In this document: one piece after another, positions 41,703 through 51,034 of the stretch
Position numbering within the stretch: position 1 is the stretch's first letter
How the letters are laid out: every line of letters starts with the position of its first letter
Assembly (NCBI GenBank): GCA_024235695.1
Contig: JACKLX010000014.1
Location: 47,490-111,489 of the forward strand
Source of the DNA: Accumulibacter sp.
GTDB lineage: Bacteria; Pseudomonadota; Gammaproteobacteria; Burkholderiales; Rhodocyclaceae
DNA length: 64,000 nucleotides
Direction: 5' to 3'
The notes under the pieces: generated by a model
What the model was told of the DNA's origin: nothing
The model's input: only the letters and a program-made list of their open reading frames with translations
The model's database searches: none
Program-made: the position numbers and the translations under genes

Positions 41703-42863
41703 TTATCGGACCCGCAGGGGCAGGGTGGCGAAGCCGCTGCCGGGGTACACCGCGCCGGTCGGCGGCGTTTCCGGGATCGGGTCGATCCGGGTCGTGCGCC
41801 CGAGAATCTCTTCCATCGCCACCCGCATCTCCATCCGGGCCAGGGGAGCGCCTGGGCAGACGTGGATTCCTGCGCCATATAGCAGGTTTGCGGTCTGGTC
41901 GCGGTCCGGCCGATAGGCGTCCGGATCCTCGAAAACCCGACCATCGCGGTTGGCGGAAATCCAGATCAACGAGAGCCGTTCGCCGGCCGCGATCTTCCGG
42001 CCACCGATTTCCACCGGACGCGTGGTGATCCGGCGATTGGCCACCAAGGGTCCGTGAATCCGGAGGATCTCTTCGATCGCGGCGGGCAGCAGGGCGGGCT
42101 GCGTGCGCAGCTGCTGCTGCAGATCCGGGTGTTGCGCGAGGTAGTGAACGAGGATGCCCAGCGCTGCCGAGATCGTACCGACCTCACCGACGGTCCAGTT
42201 TCGTACGATGCTGACGATTTCTTCGTCGCGCAACGGCCGGCCCTGTACCTGTTGCCGAAGCAGCGAGCCGGTGATGTCGTCGCTGGCCTGCGCACCGGCC
42301 GCGCGCCGGATTTGCAGCAACTCGTGGACGTAGCCCTCGAATTCTCTGGCGATCTCGGCCATCGCCGGCCGGTCCTGGGCAAAAGTCGCCTGATGATTCT
42401 TCTGCGTCCACAGACGCAGCGGTTCGCACATTTCGAGCGGCCAACCGAGCGAAGCGGACTGAATCCGTACGGCGAACCAATGGGCGAAGTCGCCGATGAA
42501 CTCCAGCTCATCGCGCGCCAGCAGCGCTTGAAGACGCTTCGCGGCGATCTCGCGACATTGCGGCTCGAACGCGTCTACACGTTCCGGCCGGAAAAATTGC
42601 TCGATCATCCGTCGGTACTCGGTATGCTCGGGAGGATCCATTCCATCCGGAACGGAGAGGTGTCGGGATGCGGCGTTGCTGAAGGTGTCCGGGTCCATCA
42701 ACACGCGAACGATATCCTCGTGCCGGAACACCGACCACTCAAGAAAGTCGCTGTGCGCGACCGGGCAGCGCTCGCGCATCTCGTCGTAGGCAGCGCGCTG
42801 ATCACCCTGGACGGCGTCGGATCTTGGGTCCCAATCCGCTTGCACTTTATCGTTCACGGGCAT
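41703..42863 (-). CDS. Cytochrome P450
   Basis: This 386-residue soluble bacterial P450 has the heme-binding motif YGAGIHVCPGAPLARME (Cys near residue 341), the ExxR motif in EEILR, and the PERF-like segment DAYRPDRDQ. The usual acid-alcohol pair of the I helix is replaced: the segment reads TVGEVGTISAALG, so proton delivery may differ. Substrate is unknown; class I P450s of this type hydroxylate terpenoids, fatty acids or aromatics with ferredoxin help. No ferredoxin or reductase gene is beside it. The 248 bases upstream of its start hold no gene. Confidence 0.92.
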   Translation of the reverse strand: MPVNDKVQADWDPRSDAVQGDQRAAYDEMRERCPVAHSDFLEWSVFRHEDIVRVLMDPDTFSNAASRHLSVPDGMDPPEHTEYRRMIEQFFRPERVDAFEPQCREIAAKRLQALLARDELEFIGDFAHWFAVRIQSASLGWPLEMCEPLRLWTQKNHQATFAQDRPAMAEIAREFEGYVHELLQIRRAAGAQASDDITGSLLRQQVQGRPLRDEEIVSIVRNWTVGEVGTISAALGILVHYLAQHPDLQQQLRTQPALLPAAIEEILRIHGPLVANRRITTRPVEIGGRKIAAGERLSLIWISANRDGRVFEDPDAYRPDRDQTANLLYGAGIHVCPGAPLARMEMRVAMEEILGRTTRIDPIPETPPTGAVYPGSGFATLPLRVR

Positions 42864-43111
42864 GCCCTCCTGGTCATTCTGAAAAGAATGGCGCCCCGAA
42901 TGGGGGCAGATCCCGGCGTTCGCTGTGCCAGCCGCTCGTCAGGCCGCAAACCGCTCTCGACCATAGCGGCGAAAGTGCAGCGCGAACTGGACGGCGGGCG
43001 GCGAAAGCAACCGGGTTGAAGGTCAAGCTTTTCAGGGGATTGTATCGCTGAACACCGCGCTTGACGATGCGAGCGGCGGTGCAGCCATCGATGATTCGCT
43101 CGCCAGACGAA

Positions 43112-43618
43112 TCAGTCGATTACTTTCCAACCCGGGTGCTGGAAGTAGCGGCCGTACTGATTCACTGCGCCTACCGTCTGCGCTGCTCCGGCAGCCGGCG
43201 TGGCTTTCGACCTGCCCTGCATGGCGTCGGCGCCGGTGCTGAGTTCGCCGACGATGAGGTGGAGGTTTTCGTCTGCTGCCGGGTCGAGCTTGCACTCGCT
43301 GACGATCTTGGCGATATGCGCTTCGACCAGGCTGCCGAGCGCCTGGTAATCGTCTGCCGTAAGCGTCCCGTGGTGGATGGCCGTTGCGTTCGCGACCAGC
43401 GCGGCGCGAATCGCGCTCATGTTGCGGCGCAGCGGTTCGTCCGTTGGCCACTTCTTGCCGTGGTCGAGCATCAGCTTGGTCGGCGCGGCCGCTGCGTGCT
43501 CGTGCGAAGTAGTGGCAGAGGCGGTGGCAGAGGCGGCAGGGGCCGGGGCGGAAACGGCGGGGGCGCCGATTGCGAAGCTGATGAGCAGGGCGGCGAGCAG
43601 GGTGCGGTGGGTGTTCAT
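43112..43618 (-). CDS. Exported helical protein of unknown function
   Basis: The 168-residue product has a signal peptide (MNTHRTLLAALLISFAIGAPAVSA) and then a region rich in Ala. A helical domain follows with LMLDHGKKWPTDEPLRRNM, AIHHGTLTADDYQ, and HIAKIVSECKLDP. Histidines and the single cysteine could bind metal or heme. The pattern recalls small periplasmic proteins annotated DnrO in denitrifiers, but I am not sure. It lies ten bases after an FmdE-family gene on the same strand, so the two are probably one operon. Confidence 0.6.
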   Translation of the reverse strand: MNTHRTLLAALLISFAIGAPAVSAPAPAASATASATTSHEHAAAAPTKLMLDHGKKWPTDEPLRRNMSAIRAALVANATAIHHGTLTADDYQALGSLVEAHIAKIVSECKLDPAADENLHLIVGELSTGADAMQGRSKATPAAGAAQTVGAVNQYGRYFQHPGWKVID

Positions 43619-43628
43619 GGGATTCTCC

Positions 43629-44234
43629 TCAGTGTTGAACAACAATGATCTCCGGATCGTCAGCATGCTCGACGAGCAGCGTCCGGACGCGCTCTTGCCA
43701 CAGTGACTGGAACTGTGCGATCTGGTCGCTGCTGGCCGTACCGGCGACGCACAGCGGCATCAGCAAAGCGATGCGCGGATCGCCCGGCAGCCGCTCCAGG
43801 CGGACGGAGACAGTGGCCGCCGCCCTGGTGTCCTGCCGCGTGAAACGCAGCTGGCCGGCGATGTCGGCGCCGAAGGACAGCAGGCCACGGCGATCAAAAC
43901 GTCCGGCAATTCCCTTGAAGCCGGTATCGTTGCTCGCACCGGTGAGCAAGCTGACGACATTGGCGACCACGCCAGCAACGCCGGTGAGCCGGTCGTCCCC
44001 GAGCTCGACGCGGATGCCGCCGCGCTCGGGAAAGGCTGCCGGGTAGAGGGCGCGCATGGCGGCGCGGGTCATCAGATAGGCGGAAGCGACGGTCGGGCAC
44101 GAATGCCCGGCGAGCTTGACCGCGTCGCTGTAGGTGTACTCGATGATGCCGTCCTCGGCCGCCCCGAGGAACCGGGCCAGCGGATCGCGAAAGGTAATTC
44201 GTGGTGCAGATTCAAAAAACTCCGGGAAATTCAT
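43629..44234 (-). CDS. FmdE-family protein (copy 2)
   Basis: The 201-residue product shares its core with the protein at 27287-27889: KLAGHSCPTVASAYL, GFKGIAGRFDRRGLLSFG and LWQERVRTLLVEHADDP. The GHSCP motif is the likely metal site of the FmdE family. It is divergent from a TetR gene with a palindrome between, and probably co-transcribed with the exported protein next to it. This suggests a regulated role, possibly in handling a metal or a toxic small molecule. Confidence 0.7.
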   Translation of the reverse strand: MNFPEFFESAPRITFRDPLARFLGAAEDGIIEYTYSDAVKLAGHSCPTVASAYLMTRAAMRALYPAAFPERGGIRVELGDDRLTGVAGVVANVVSLLTGASNDTGFKGIAGRFDRRGLLSFGADIAGQLRFTRQDTRAAATVSVRLERLPGDPRIALLMPLCVAGTASSDQIAQFQSLWQERVRTLLVEHADDPEIIVVQH

Positions 44235-44291
44235 GGGTTCGTTCTCCTCGCGACGGATGCGCTTGCCAAGCGGACATTACACGATTACGAT

Positions 44292-44305
44292 AGTAAGCAC
44301 TTACT
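44292..44305. promoter_or_regulatory. Palindromic operator between fmdE copy 2 and tetR
   Basis: AGTAAGCACTTACT is a 6+6 inverted repeat around a central CA, located 27 bases before the tetR ATG and about 58 bases from the divergent fmdE start. Its size and place fit a TetR-family operator controlling both sides. Confidence 0.6.
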
Positions 44306-44331
44306 TACAAAAATGCAAGCGGAACACGATC

Positions 44332-44967
44332 ATGGATACACAGAGCAGCGTCGAGAAGGCTTCTCGCCAACGTCTGAGCAGCGGCGAACGACAGCGCGAA
44401 ATCGTTGCGGCGGTTCTGGCGCTGGCGCGCGAGCGCGGGCCGGACGCGATCACCACGCAGGCCATTGCCGACCGGATCGGCGTCACGCAGGGGGCGATCT
44501 TCCGCCATTTTCCCGACAAGGAGGCGATCTGGCTGGCGGTCTTCGCCTGGGTCCGGGAGTCGCTTGGCACGGTATTGGCGACAGCAGTGGCACAGCGCCA
44601 GTCGCCGCTGGCAAAGATCGAAGCGGCGTTTCTCGCGCACGTGGCCTTCATCGCGGCCAACCCAGGCGTTCCCCGGGTGCTGTTCCACGAGCTGCAATAT
44701 CCTGGCGATTCGCCGGTGCGTGCCGAGGTCCGGGCGATGATTGCCGGCTACCGCGAGCGCCTGGCGTCGCTGTTCACCGACGCCAGAACGGCAGGTGAGC
44801 TTGCTGCCGAGCTGGATACTGCACTGGCGCCGGTGCTGTTCATTGGCGCGGTGCAGGCCCTGGTCATCGAGTCAGCACTCGCCGGCAACGAGGACGCAAT
44901 GATGGCACGTGCGCAACAGATGTTCCCGTTGCTCGTGCACGGCTTTCGCGGGCCGCAAGCAGCATGA
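44332..44967 (+). CDS. TetR-family regulator
   Basis: The 211-residue product has an N-terminal helix-turn-helix (ITTQAIADRIGVTQGAIFRHFPDKEAIW) typical of TetR and a C-terminal ligand-binding helical domain. It starts at ATG 44332 just past a palindrome and overlaps the downstream HlyD-type gene by four bases. It probably represses both the exporter operon and the divergent fmdE genes until an inducer binds. The inducer is unknown. Confidence 0.9.
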   Translation: MDTQSSVEKASRQRLSSGERQREIVAAVLALARERGPDAITTQAIADRIGVTQGAIFRHFPDKEAIWLAVFAWVRESLGTVLATAVAQRQSPLAKIEAAFLAHVAFIAANPGVPRVLFHELQYPGDSPVRAEVRAMIAGYRERLASLFTDARTAGELAAELDTALAPVLFIGAVQALVIESALAGNEDAMMARAQQMFPLLVHGFRGPQAA

Positions 44968-46148
44968 ACTCGCGCTTTTCGCGCAAGGCCGTGTTGAGCG
45001 TCGTCGCCGCTGCCAGTGTGGTGCTGCTCGGCTGGCTGGCGACCAGCCAGGGACCGCTGGCGCCGACCAGGGTGACCTTGGCAAAGCTGCGGCAGGGACC
45101 GCTGTTGGCGCGCACCTTCGGCATCGGTACGGTCGAGGCGCGCCGCAGCTATGCACTGGCGCCGACGATGGCCAGCCGCGTGGCGCGCGTGCTGGTCGAC
45201 CAGGGCGATACCGTCGCGGCCGGGCAGCTGCTTGCCGAACTCGATCCGGTCGACCTCGACGATCGCGTCGCCAGCGGACGACTCGTCGCACAACGTGCCG
45301 CGAGCGCTGTCCGCGCGGCGCAAGCTCAGTTCGCCGAGGCGCAGAGTCGGGCGCGAGTCGCGCTCGCCAGCGCGCGTCGTTTGGCCGAACTGCGGGCACG
45401 CGGTTTCTTCAGCCAGGAGGCCGCCGACGCCAGGCAGCAGGAAGCCACTGCCGCGACCGCGGCAGTGGACGCCACTACCGCCCAGCTGGCGGCGGCGCAG
45501 CGCGATCACGAACGCGCCCTGGCCGATGTCGCCGGTGTCGGCAAGCTGCGCGCGCAGGCACGGCTGCTGAGTCCTGTCGACGGCGTCGTCAGTGCGCGAT
45601 TGTTCGAACCGGGGCCGACGATCGTTGCCGGGCAGGCGGTGCTGCAGGTCATTGACCCGGCGAGCCTGTGGGTCAGGGCGCGCATCGACCAGGGCCAGGC
45701 CGGCGGCGTGCGCGTCGGCCAGCCAGCCGAGATCGTGCTGCGCTCGGATGCCAGGCGTGTCTACCCGGGCGAAGTCCGGCGCGTCGATTGGCTAAGCGAT
45801 GCGATCGCCGAAGAACGCATCGTCAATGTCGGCTTCAAGGCGATTCCCGATGCACTCTCGATCGGCGAGCTGGTCGAGGTGACCATCGCCACCGCCGAAC
45901 TGCCCAACGCGCTCTGGTTGCCGGCGGCGGCAGTGAAGCGTGTCGACCGGCAGGACGGCGTGTGGCGAATCAGGGACGGGCGCGTCGTCTTCCATCCGGT
46001 CGCGATCGGCATCACCACCCGCGATGGCCGCAGCGAGATTCTTGCTGGTCTGGCAGCCGGCGACGAAGTGATCGTACACAGCGAGCAGGCTTTGCAGCCC
46101 GAGGCGAAAGTCAGGGTCGTCGCCGCCATCGTCGGTGCCAGGCGATGA
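44964..46148 (+). CDS. HlyD-type periplasmic adaptor of an ABC exporter (DevB-like)
   Basis: This 394-residue membrane-fusion protein has an N-terminal membrane anchor (about residues 9-26), a lipoyl-like half (TMASRVARVLVDQGDTVAAGQLLAEL), a coiled-coil hairpin from about 95 to 180, the second lipoyl half (LLSPVDGVVSARLFEPGPTIVAG) and a beta-barrel part. It would bridge an inner-membrane ABC exporter to the outer membrane. It overlaps tetR and the permease gene by four bases each, so the set is one operon of DevBCA type. Confidence 0.9.
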   Translation: MNSRFSRKAVLSVVAAASVVLLGWLATSQGPLAPTRVTLAKLRQGPLLARTFGIGTVEARRSYALAPTMASRVARVLVDQGDTVAAGQLLAELDPVDLDDRVASGRLVAQRAASAVRAAQAQFAEAQSRARVALASARRLAELRARGFFSQEAADARQQEATAATAAVDATTAQLAAAQRDHERALADVAGVGKLRAQARLLSPVDGVVSARLFEPGPTIVAGQAVLQVIDPASLWVRARIDQGQAGGVRVGQPAEIVLRSDARRVYPGEVRRVDWLSDAIAEERIVNVGFKAIPDALSIGELVEVTIATAELPNALWLPAAAVKRVDRQDGVWRIRDGRVVFHPVAIGITTRDGRSEILAGLAAGDEVIVHSEQALQPEAKVRVVAAIVGARR

Positions 46149-47338
46149 TCAATCTCGCCGGTCGCGACATCCTCAATGGCTGGGGCAAGTTCGTGTTCAC
46201 CGGCCTCGGGCTCGGCTTGCTGATCGGCGTCACGCTGTCGATGGCCGGCATCTATCGCGGATTGGTCGACGACGGACGCGTCCTGCTGAGCAACGGGGGT
46301 GCCGATCTGTGGGTCGTGCAGCGCGACACACTTGGCCCCTACGCCGAACCGTCGAATGTGCGCGACGACGCCTATCGCGCCTTGCTCGGCGTCAAGGGGG
46401 TGGTCGAAGCCGGCAACGTCACCTATCTGACGATGCAGATCGAGCACCAGGGCGCCGACGTACGCGTGATGCTTGTCGGTTTCCAGCCAGGCCGCCCCGG
46501 CGAGCCCGCCTACCTCATTGCCGGGCGTCCGATCACGCGTTCGCACTACGAGGCGATCGCCGATATCAAGAGCGGTTTCCGCCTCGGCGAAGGCATCCGC
46601 ATCCGGCGTCATGAGTACACCGTGGTCGGGCTGACCCGCCGCATGGTGTCGTCGGGCGGCGACCCGATGGTCTTCGTGCCGCTGCGCGATGCACAGGAAG
46701 TGCAGTTCCTCAAGGACAACGACGCGCTGCTCAACGAGCGCGCACGCATCGCTGCCAATCCGGCGTTCAACCGCCCGGCTGTGCCGGGATTGCTCGAGGC
46801 GGTGCAGGCCAGCCAGGCCAACAGCCGGACGGTGAATGTGGTCATGCTGCGGCTCGCGCCGCACGCCGACGAAGCGATCGTCGCCGGCGAAATCAGGCGT
46901 TGGAAGCATCTGGAAGCGTAAACGCGCGCCGACATGGACGAAATCCTCGTTGCCAAGCTGATCGCCACCTCGGCAAAACAGATCTTCATGTTTCTGGTCA
47001 TCCTGGCCGTCGTCAGTGCGGCCATCGTCGCCTTCATCATCTACACCATGACCCTGAACAAGGTGCGCGAGATTGCCGTGCTCAAGCTGATCGGCGCGCG
47101 CAACCGGACGATCTCCGCGATGATTCTGCAGCAGGCGCTCGGCCTCGGTGCGATCGGCTTCGTCGTCGGCAAGACCGCGGCGACGCTGTGGGCACCGATC
47201 TTTCCCAAATACGTCTTGCTGCTGCCGGGTGACGCGGTGCTTGGCGCCTTGCTGGTTCTGGTGATTTGCGCGCTGGCGAGCATCGTCGCCATCCGCGCCG
47301 CGCTGCGCGTCGACCCGGCGACGGCGATCGGCGGATAG
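46145..47338 (+). pseudogene. FtsX/DevC-type ABC permease split by an in-frame TAA
   Basis: Two open parts in the same frame, 46145-46921 (258 residues) and 46934-47338 (134 residues), together make one MacB/DevC-type permease of about 397 codons. Part one has the first membrane helix (WGKFVFTGLGLGLLIGVTL) and the large periplasmic domain. Part two has the remaining three helices, from FLVILAVVSAAIVAFIIYTM. They meet at HLEA-TAA-TRADMDEILVAKL, where a tyrosine or similar codon would be expected. Either the gene is recently inactivated, or an ATG at 46934 lets two pieces assemble, or the base is a sequence error. Adaptor and ATPase genes on both sides are intact. Confidence 0.8.
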
Positions 47339-48043
<705 letters not shown>

Positions 48044-48123
48044 TTCGGGGGCCGGTGAGCAAGCGGCCCGGCGACCGTTGGCGGCCGAGGACTGGAGCAT
48101 GCGCACGCGCCTGTCGCTGGTGC

Positions 48124-48687
48124 CTAACCCTCCTCGTCGATCCCCCGGCGCGCGCCCATCGCACGGCCGACGCCAGCGAGCTCGGCATCGCTCAACAGGC
48201 GTGTCGCCATTGGCAAGAGCTCGCTTTCCTCGCGCTCGATGTGGCGTTCGTAGCGAACCGCCAGTGCCTCGACGTCATCGACCGGCAGCGGCACGAACTC
48301 GCCGGCCGCGATCCTTTCGAGGATGGCGCGCAGGTGTCGCCAGCAGGCTTCGAGTGCGCGGTGATCGGCCGTCAGCCCGTCGATTGTTTCGCGCAGGCAG
48401 ATCGCGTCCGAGCCGGCCATCGACTCGATCAACGCCGGAAAGAGGTCGTCTTCCTCATCGGCATGATGCTGCCGGGCGGCCGTGTCGAAGTAGCGCATCA
48501 GCCTGATCGCCGCCGTACGCGCCGCGTCGTCGGCGCCGTGGGCAAGCAGGTGCGGAACCAGGCGCCGCAAGCTCGCGCATTGCGCTTCGATCCTGCGGTG
48601 GCAAGCAGCAAGCATTTCCAGCGGCGCCTCGGGTCCGGCGATCGGCGCGGAAAACGCCGGGATGTCGGTCGTCATTTCACGTTCCAT
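48124..48687 (-). CDS. HHE hemerythrin-domain protein
   Basis: The 187-residue product is a hemerythrin HHE-type helical bundle. Candidate iron ligands are in AACHRRIEAQ, ARQHHADEEDDLFPAL, LTADHRALEACW and RYERHIEREESELLP. Proteins of this type sense or protect from oxygen, NO or redox stress. It follows a PAS-domain gene with no gap and a MarR gene beyond that, so all three are likely one minus-strand operon. A second possible ATG lies four codons in. Confidence 0.85.
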   Translation of the reverse strand: MEREMTTDIPAFSAPIAGPEAPLEMLAACHRRIEAQCASLRRLVPHLLAHGADDAARTAAIRLMRYFDTAARQHHADEEDDLFPALIESMAGSDAICLRETIDGLTADHRALEACWRHLRAILERIAAGEFVPLPVDDVEALAVRYERHIEREESELLPMATRLLSDAELAGVGRAMGARRGIDEEG

Positions 48688-49143
48688 TCACTCGGCTTGC
48701 TTGGCGCAGGGACTGGCACGCTGCGAAGACTGAGCGACTGCCGTGAGACGGCGGTCGGTGCAGTCGCGGCCGATGGCCAGCGAGCCGACAACCGTACCGT
48801 TGCCGTCCCGCACCAGTCCAAAGCTCAATTCCAAGTAGAGCTTGCTGCCGTCCTTGTGCACCGACCGGGTTGTCAGCACCTTGTTCCGGTGCTTGGTCTG
48901 GCCGCTGTCGATGGCCTTGTGAAAACCGTCCCAGTGCGCTTTGCGGAGCCGCTCCGGAATGATCACATCGAGGCTGTCGCCGATGATTTCAGCAGCGGCA
49001 TAGCCAAAAACGGTTTCAGCACCGTGGTTCCAGACGCGAATTGCTCCCTTGCAGTCGGCGAATATGATCACGTCCGGCGCCTGTGCCACGATCGCCTCAA
49101 AGAGATCGGCATTGGCCTCGGTGAATCGGGAACTTCCCTGCAT
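48688..49143 (-). CDS. Stand-alone PAS-domain protein
   Basis: The 151-residue product consists of one PAS domain (FEAIVAQAPDVIIFADCKGAIRVWNHGAETVFGY, continuing with DVIIPERLRKAHWDGF) with a PAC-like end, and no output domain. It may bind heme, flavin or a ligand and signal by contact. ATG 49143 follows a good ribosome site (AAAGGAG); a start 12 codons upstream is less likely. It lies between marR and an HHE gene, which suggests a redox or oxygen sensor. Confidence 0.85.
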   Translation of the reverse strand: MQGSSRFTEANADLFEAIVAQAPDVIIFADCKGAIRVWNHGAETVFGYAAAEIIGDSLDVIIPERLRKAHWDGFHKAIDSGQTKHRNKVLTTRSVHKDGSKLYLELSFGLVRDGNGTVVGSLAIGRDCTDRRLTAVAQSSQRASPCAKQAE

Positions 49144-49185
49144 CGTGTAACTCCTTTCCAGAGAGACGAGCGCAGCCATACGCGG

Positions 49186-49605
49186 CTATTGGTGACCGAG
49201 CGTCGTCAAGTCGGGTACCGTGAATTTGCCCTGCAACGACAGCAGCTCGCGGCGATGAAGGCCAGCCAGCTGCTCAAGGCATTCGTTTCCTTCTTGTGTC
49301 AGTTGCACGTCCACCTGCCGCCGGTCGCTGCAGCTGACGCTACGCCTTACCAGTCCGGCGAGCTCGCAGCGGGAAATCAGCGACACGACCCCGTGATGCT
49401 TCGCCTGCAAGCGTTCGGCAAGTTCGCCTACGGTCGCCGACTCGCGCCCGGGAAAACCCTTGATCTGCAGCAGCAGCAGGTACTGCAGGGGCGTTATGCC
49501 GTTGCCGCGCGTCACCTCTTCGCTAAAGCGCAGATAGCGGCGCAGTTGGTAGCGAAAGTGGGCAAGCGTTTCAAAGTCGGCCTTCGTCATTCGCTGCTCG
49601 GACAT
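49186..49605 (-). CDS. MarR-family regulator
   Basis: The 139-residue product is a winged-helix MarR regulator with FRYQLRRYLRFSEE at the start, the recognition region VGELAERLQAKHHGVVSLISRCELAGLVRR and the wing SVSCSDRRQVDVQLT. A cysteine lies in the recognition helix region and one in the wing, so thiol sensing is possible. ATG 49605 gives the family length. A palindrome upstream probably marks its operator, between this operon and the divergent trans-sulfuration gene. Confidence 0.9.
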   Translation of the reverse strand: MSEQRMTKADFETLAHFRYQLRRYLRFSEEVTRGNGITPLQYLLLLQIKGFPGRESATVGELAERLQAKHHGVVSLISRCELAGLVRRSVSCSDRRQVDVQLTQEGNECLEQLAGLHRRELLSLQGKFTVPDLTTLGHQ

Positions 49606-49634
49606 CTCCTGCGAACCGCCTTCCCTGATGTTTG

Positions 49635-49649
49635 TATCACAGCATGATA
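49635..49649. promoter_or_regulatory. Candidate MarR operator
   Basis: TATCACAGCATGATA is a 5+5 inverted repeat with a five-base centre, 30 bases upstream of marR and about 235 bases before the divergent PLP-enzyme gene. The place fits autoregulation. Binding is inference. Confidence 0.5.
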
Positions 49650-49882
49650 TAGTTGGCCTGAAGCGAGGGCAAGCCGCACTGCCTCGCGTCGCTTGCGCTC
49701 GGAAGCCGCAAGGCACGCTCGCAGCGAGGATACGAACCGCCTGGTGCAGGCTGATGCGGCCGACGGGAAGGATCCGGGCACGACGGGACGCACGGCCAGG
49801 CGGCGCTGTTGCCTGACTTTTCTCCTGGCAAACAGGGCGTCATCCGATAACACCCACAGCCAAAGGTGAGCCAAGAAAGCTG

Positions 49883-51034
49883 ATGACTACCGACTCCCAT
49901 ACCCACAGTGTTTCGACGCTCTGTGTCCACGCTGGCACCTATCGGGACCAGACCACTGGCGGCGCATGCAGTCCAATCTTCACGTCAACGGCCTATGCAG
50001 TGCCGAACGGGGCCGACGAGAACCTCTATCCGCGTTGTTTCAACACGCCCAACCAGCAGGTCATCAATCGCAAGCTGGCGGCACTGGAAAAGGGCGAAGC
50101 CGCAGTCGTGTTTGGCTCGGGCATGGCGGCCATTTCGACTTTCCTGCTCGCCTACCTCAAGGCTGGTGAACACGCGATCTTCCAGAACGATCTCTACGGC
50201 GGCAGCATGCAGTTGATCAGTCAGGAACTGCCGCGACTCGGCGTGCGGGTTTCCTGGGGGGCGAACGTGGCAGAGTTCGCGGCGGCCGTCAGACCCGAGA
50301 CGCGGCTGATCTACGTCGAGTCACCTTCGAACCCCCTGTTGCATTGCGTGGATCTGGCTGCGCTGGTCGCGCTCGGCAAGCGCCACGGCGTGTTGACGGT
50401 GATCGACAACACCTTCGCGACGCCGATCAACCAGAATCCGATTTCACTGGGCATCGACGCGGTCATCCACAGCGCGACCAAGTATCTCAACGGCCATAGC
50501 GACGTGAACGCGGGTGTCGTCGTTGCGTCCGCCGAAATCGTCAGCCGTGTCACGGCGAGTGCCGTGAGCTTTGGCGGCATGCTCGATGCGCACGCCTGTT
50601 CCCAGCTCGAGCGCGGCCTGAAGACGCTGGCCCTGCGTGTGCAACGGCACAACGAGAATGCCGGCACGCTTGCGCACTTCCTCGTCGCGCACCCGGCGGT
50701 TGCGCGGGTCAACTATCCCGGCTTGCCAGAGCATCCAGATCACGCCATCGCCGCGCGTCAGATGCGCGCTTTTGGCGGCATGCTGTCCTTCGAGCTGCAT
50801 CGGCCCGAGCAGGTGGATCGCCTGCTGAGCCGGCTGCGGCTCGTCATGCCGGCATTGAGTCTCGGCGGTGTCGAGAGCCTGATTTGCGTTCCGAGTCGCA
50901 GTTCGCACCGCACGATGACGCCGGCCGAGCGGCAGCGTGCCGGGATCAGCGATGGCTTGTTGCGCGTCTCTGTCGGCATCGAGGATGCCGACGACCTGCT
51001 CGCGGACTTCGCCGCAGCCCTGGCCATGGCATGA
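49883..51034 (+). CDS. Trans-sulfuration PLP enzyme (cystathionine gamma-synthase/lyase type)
   Basis: The 383-residue enzyme belongs to the Cys/Met metabolism PLP family. The PLP lysine is in HSATKYLNGHSD (near residue 198); other signatures are FGSGMAAIST, YVESPSNPLL and the ending SVGIEDADDLLADF. It could make or cleave cystathionine or release sulfide or persulfide from cysteine or homocysteine; the exact reaction cannot be read from these motifs. It overlaps the following EI-GNAT gene by four bases, an unusual partner, and is divergent from the marR operon. Confidence 0.9.
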   Translation: MTTDSHTHSVSTLCVHAGTYRDQTTGGACSPIFTSTAYAVPNGADENLYPRCFNTPNQQVINRKLAALEKGEAAVVFGSGMAAISTFLLAYLKAGEHAIFQNDLYGGSMQLISQELPRLGVRVSWGANVAEFAAAVRPETRLIYVESPSNPLLHCVDLAALVALGKRHGVLTVIDNTFATPINQNPISLGIDAVIHSATKYLNGHSDVNAGVVVASAEIVSRVTASAVSFGGMLDAHACSQLERGLKTLALRVQRHNENAGTLAHFLVAHPAVARVNYPGLPEHPDHAIAARQMRAFGGMLSFELHRPEQVDRLLSRLRLVMPALSLGGVESLICVPSRSSHRTMTPAERQRAGISDGLLRVSVGIEDADDLLADFAAALAMA

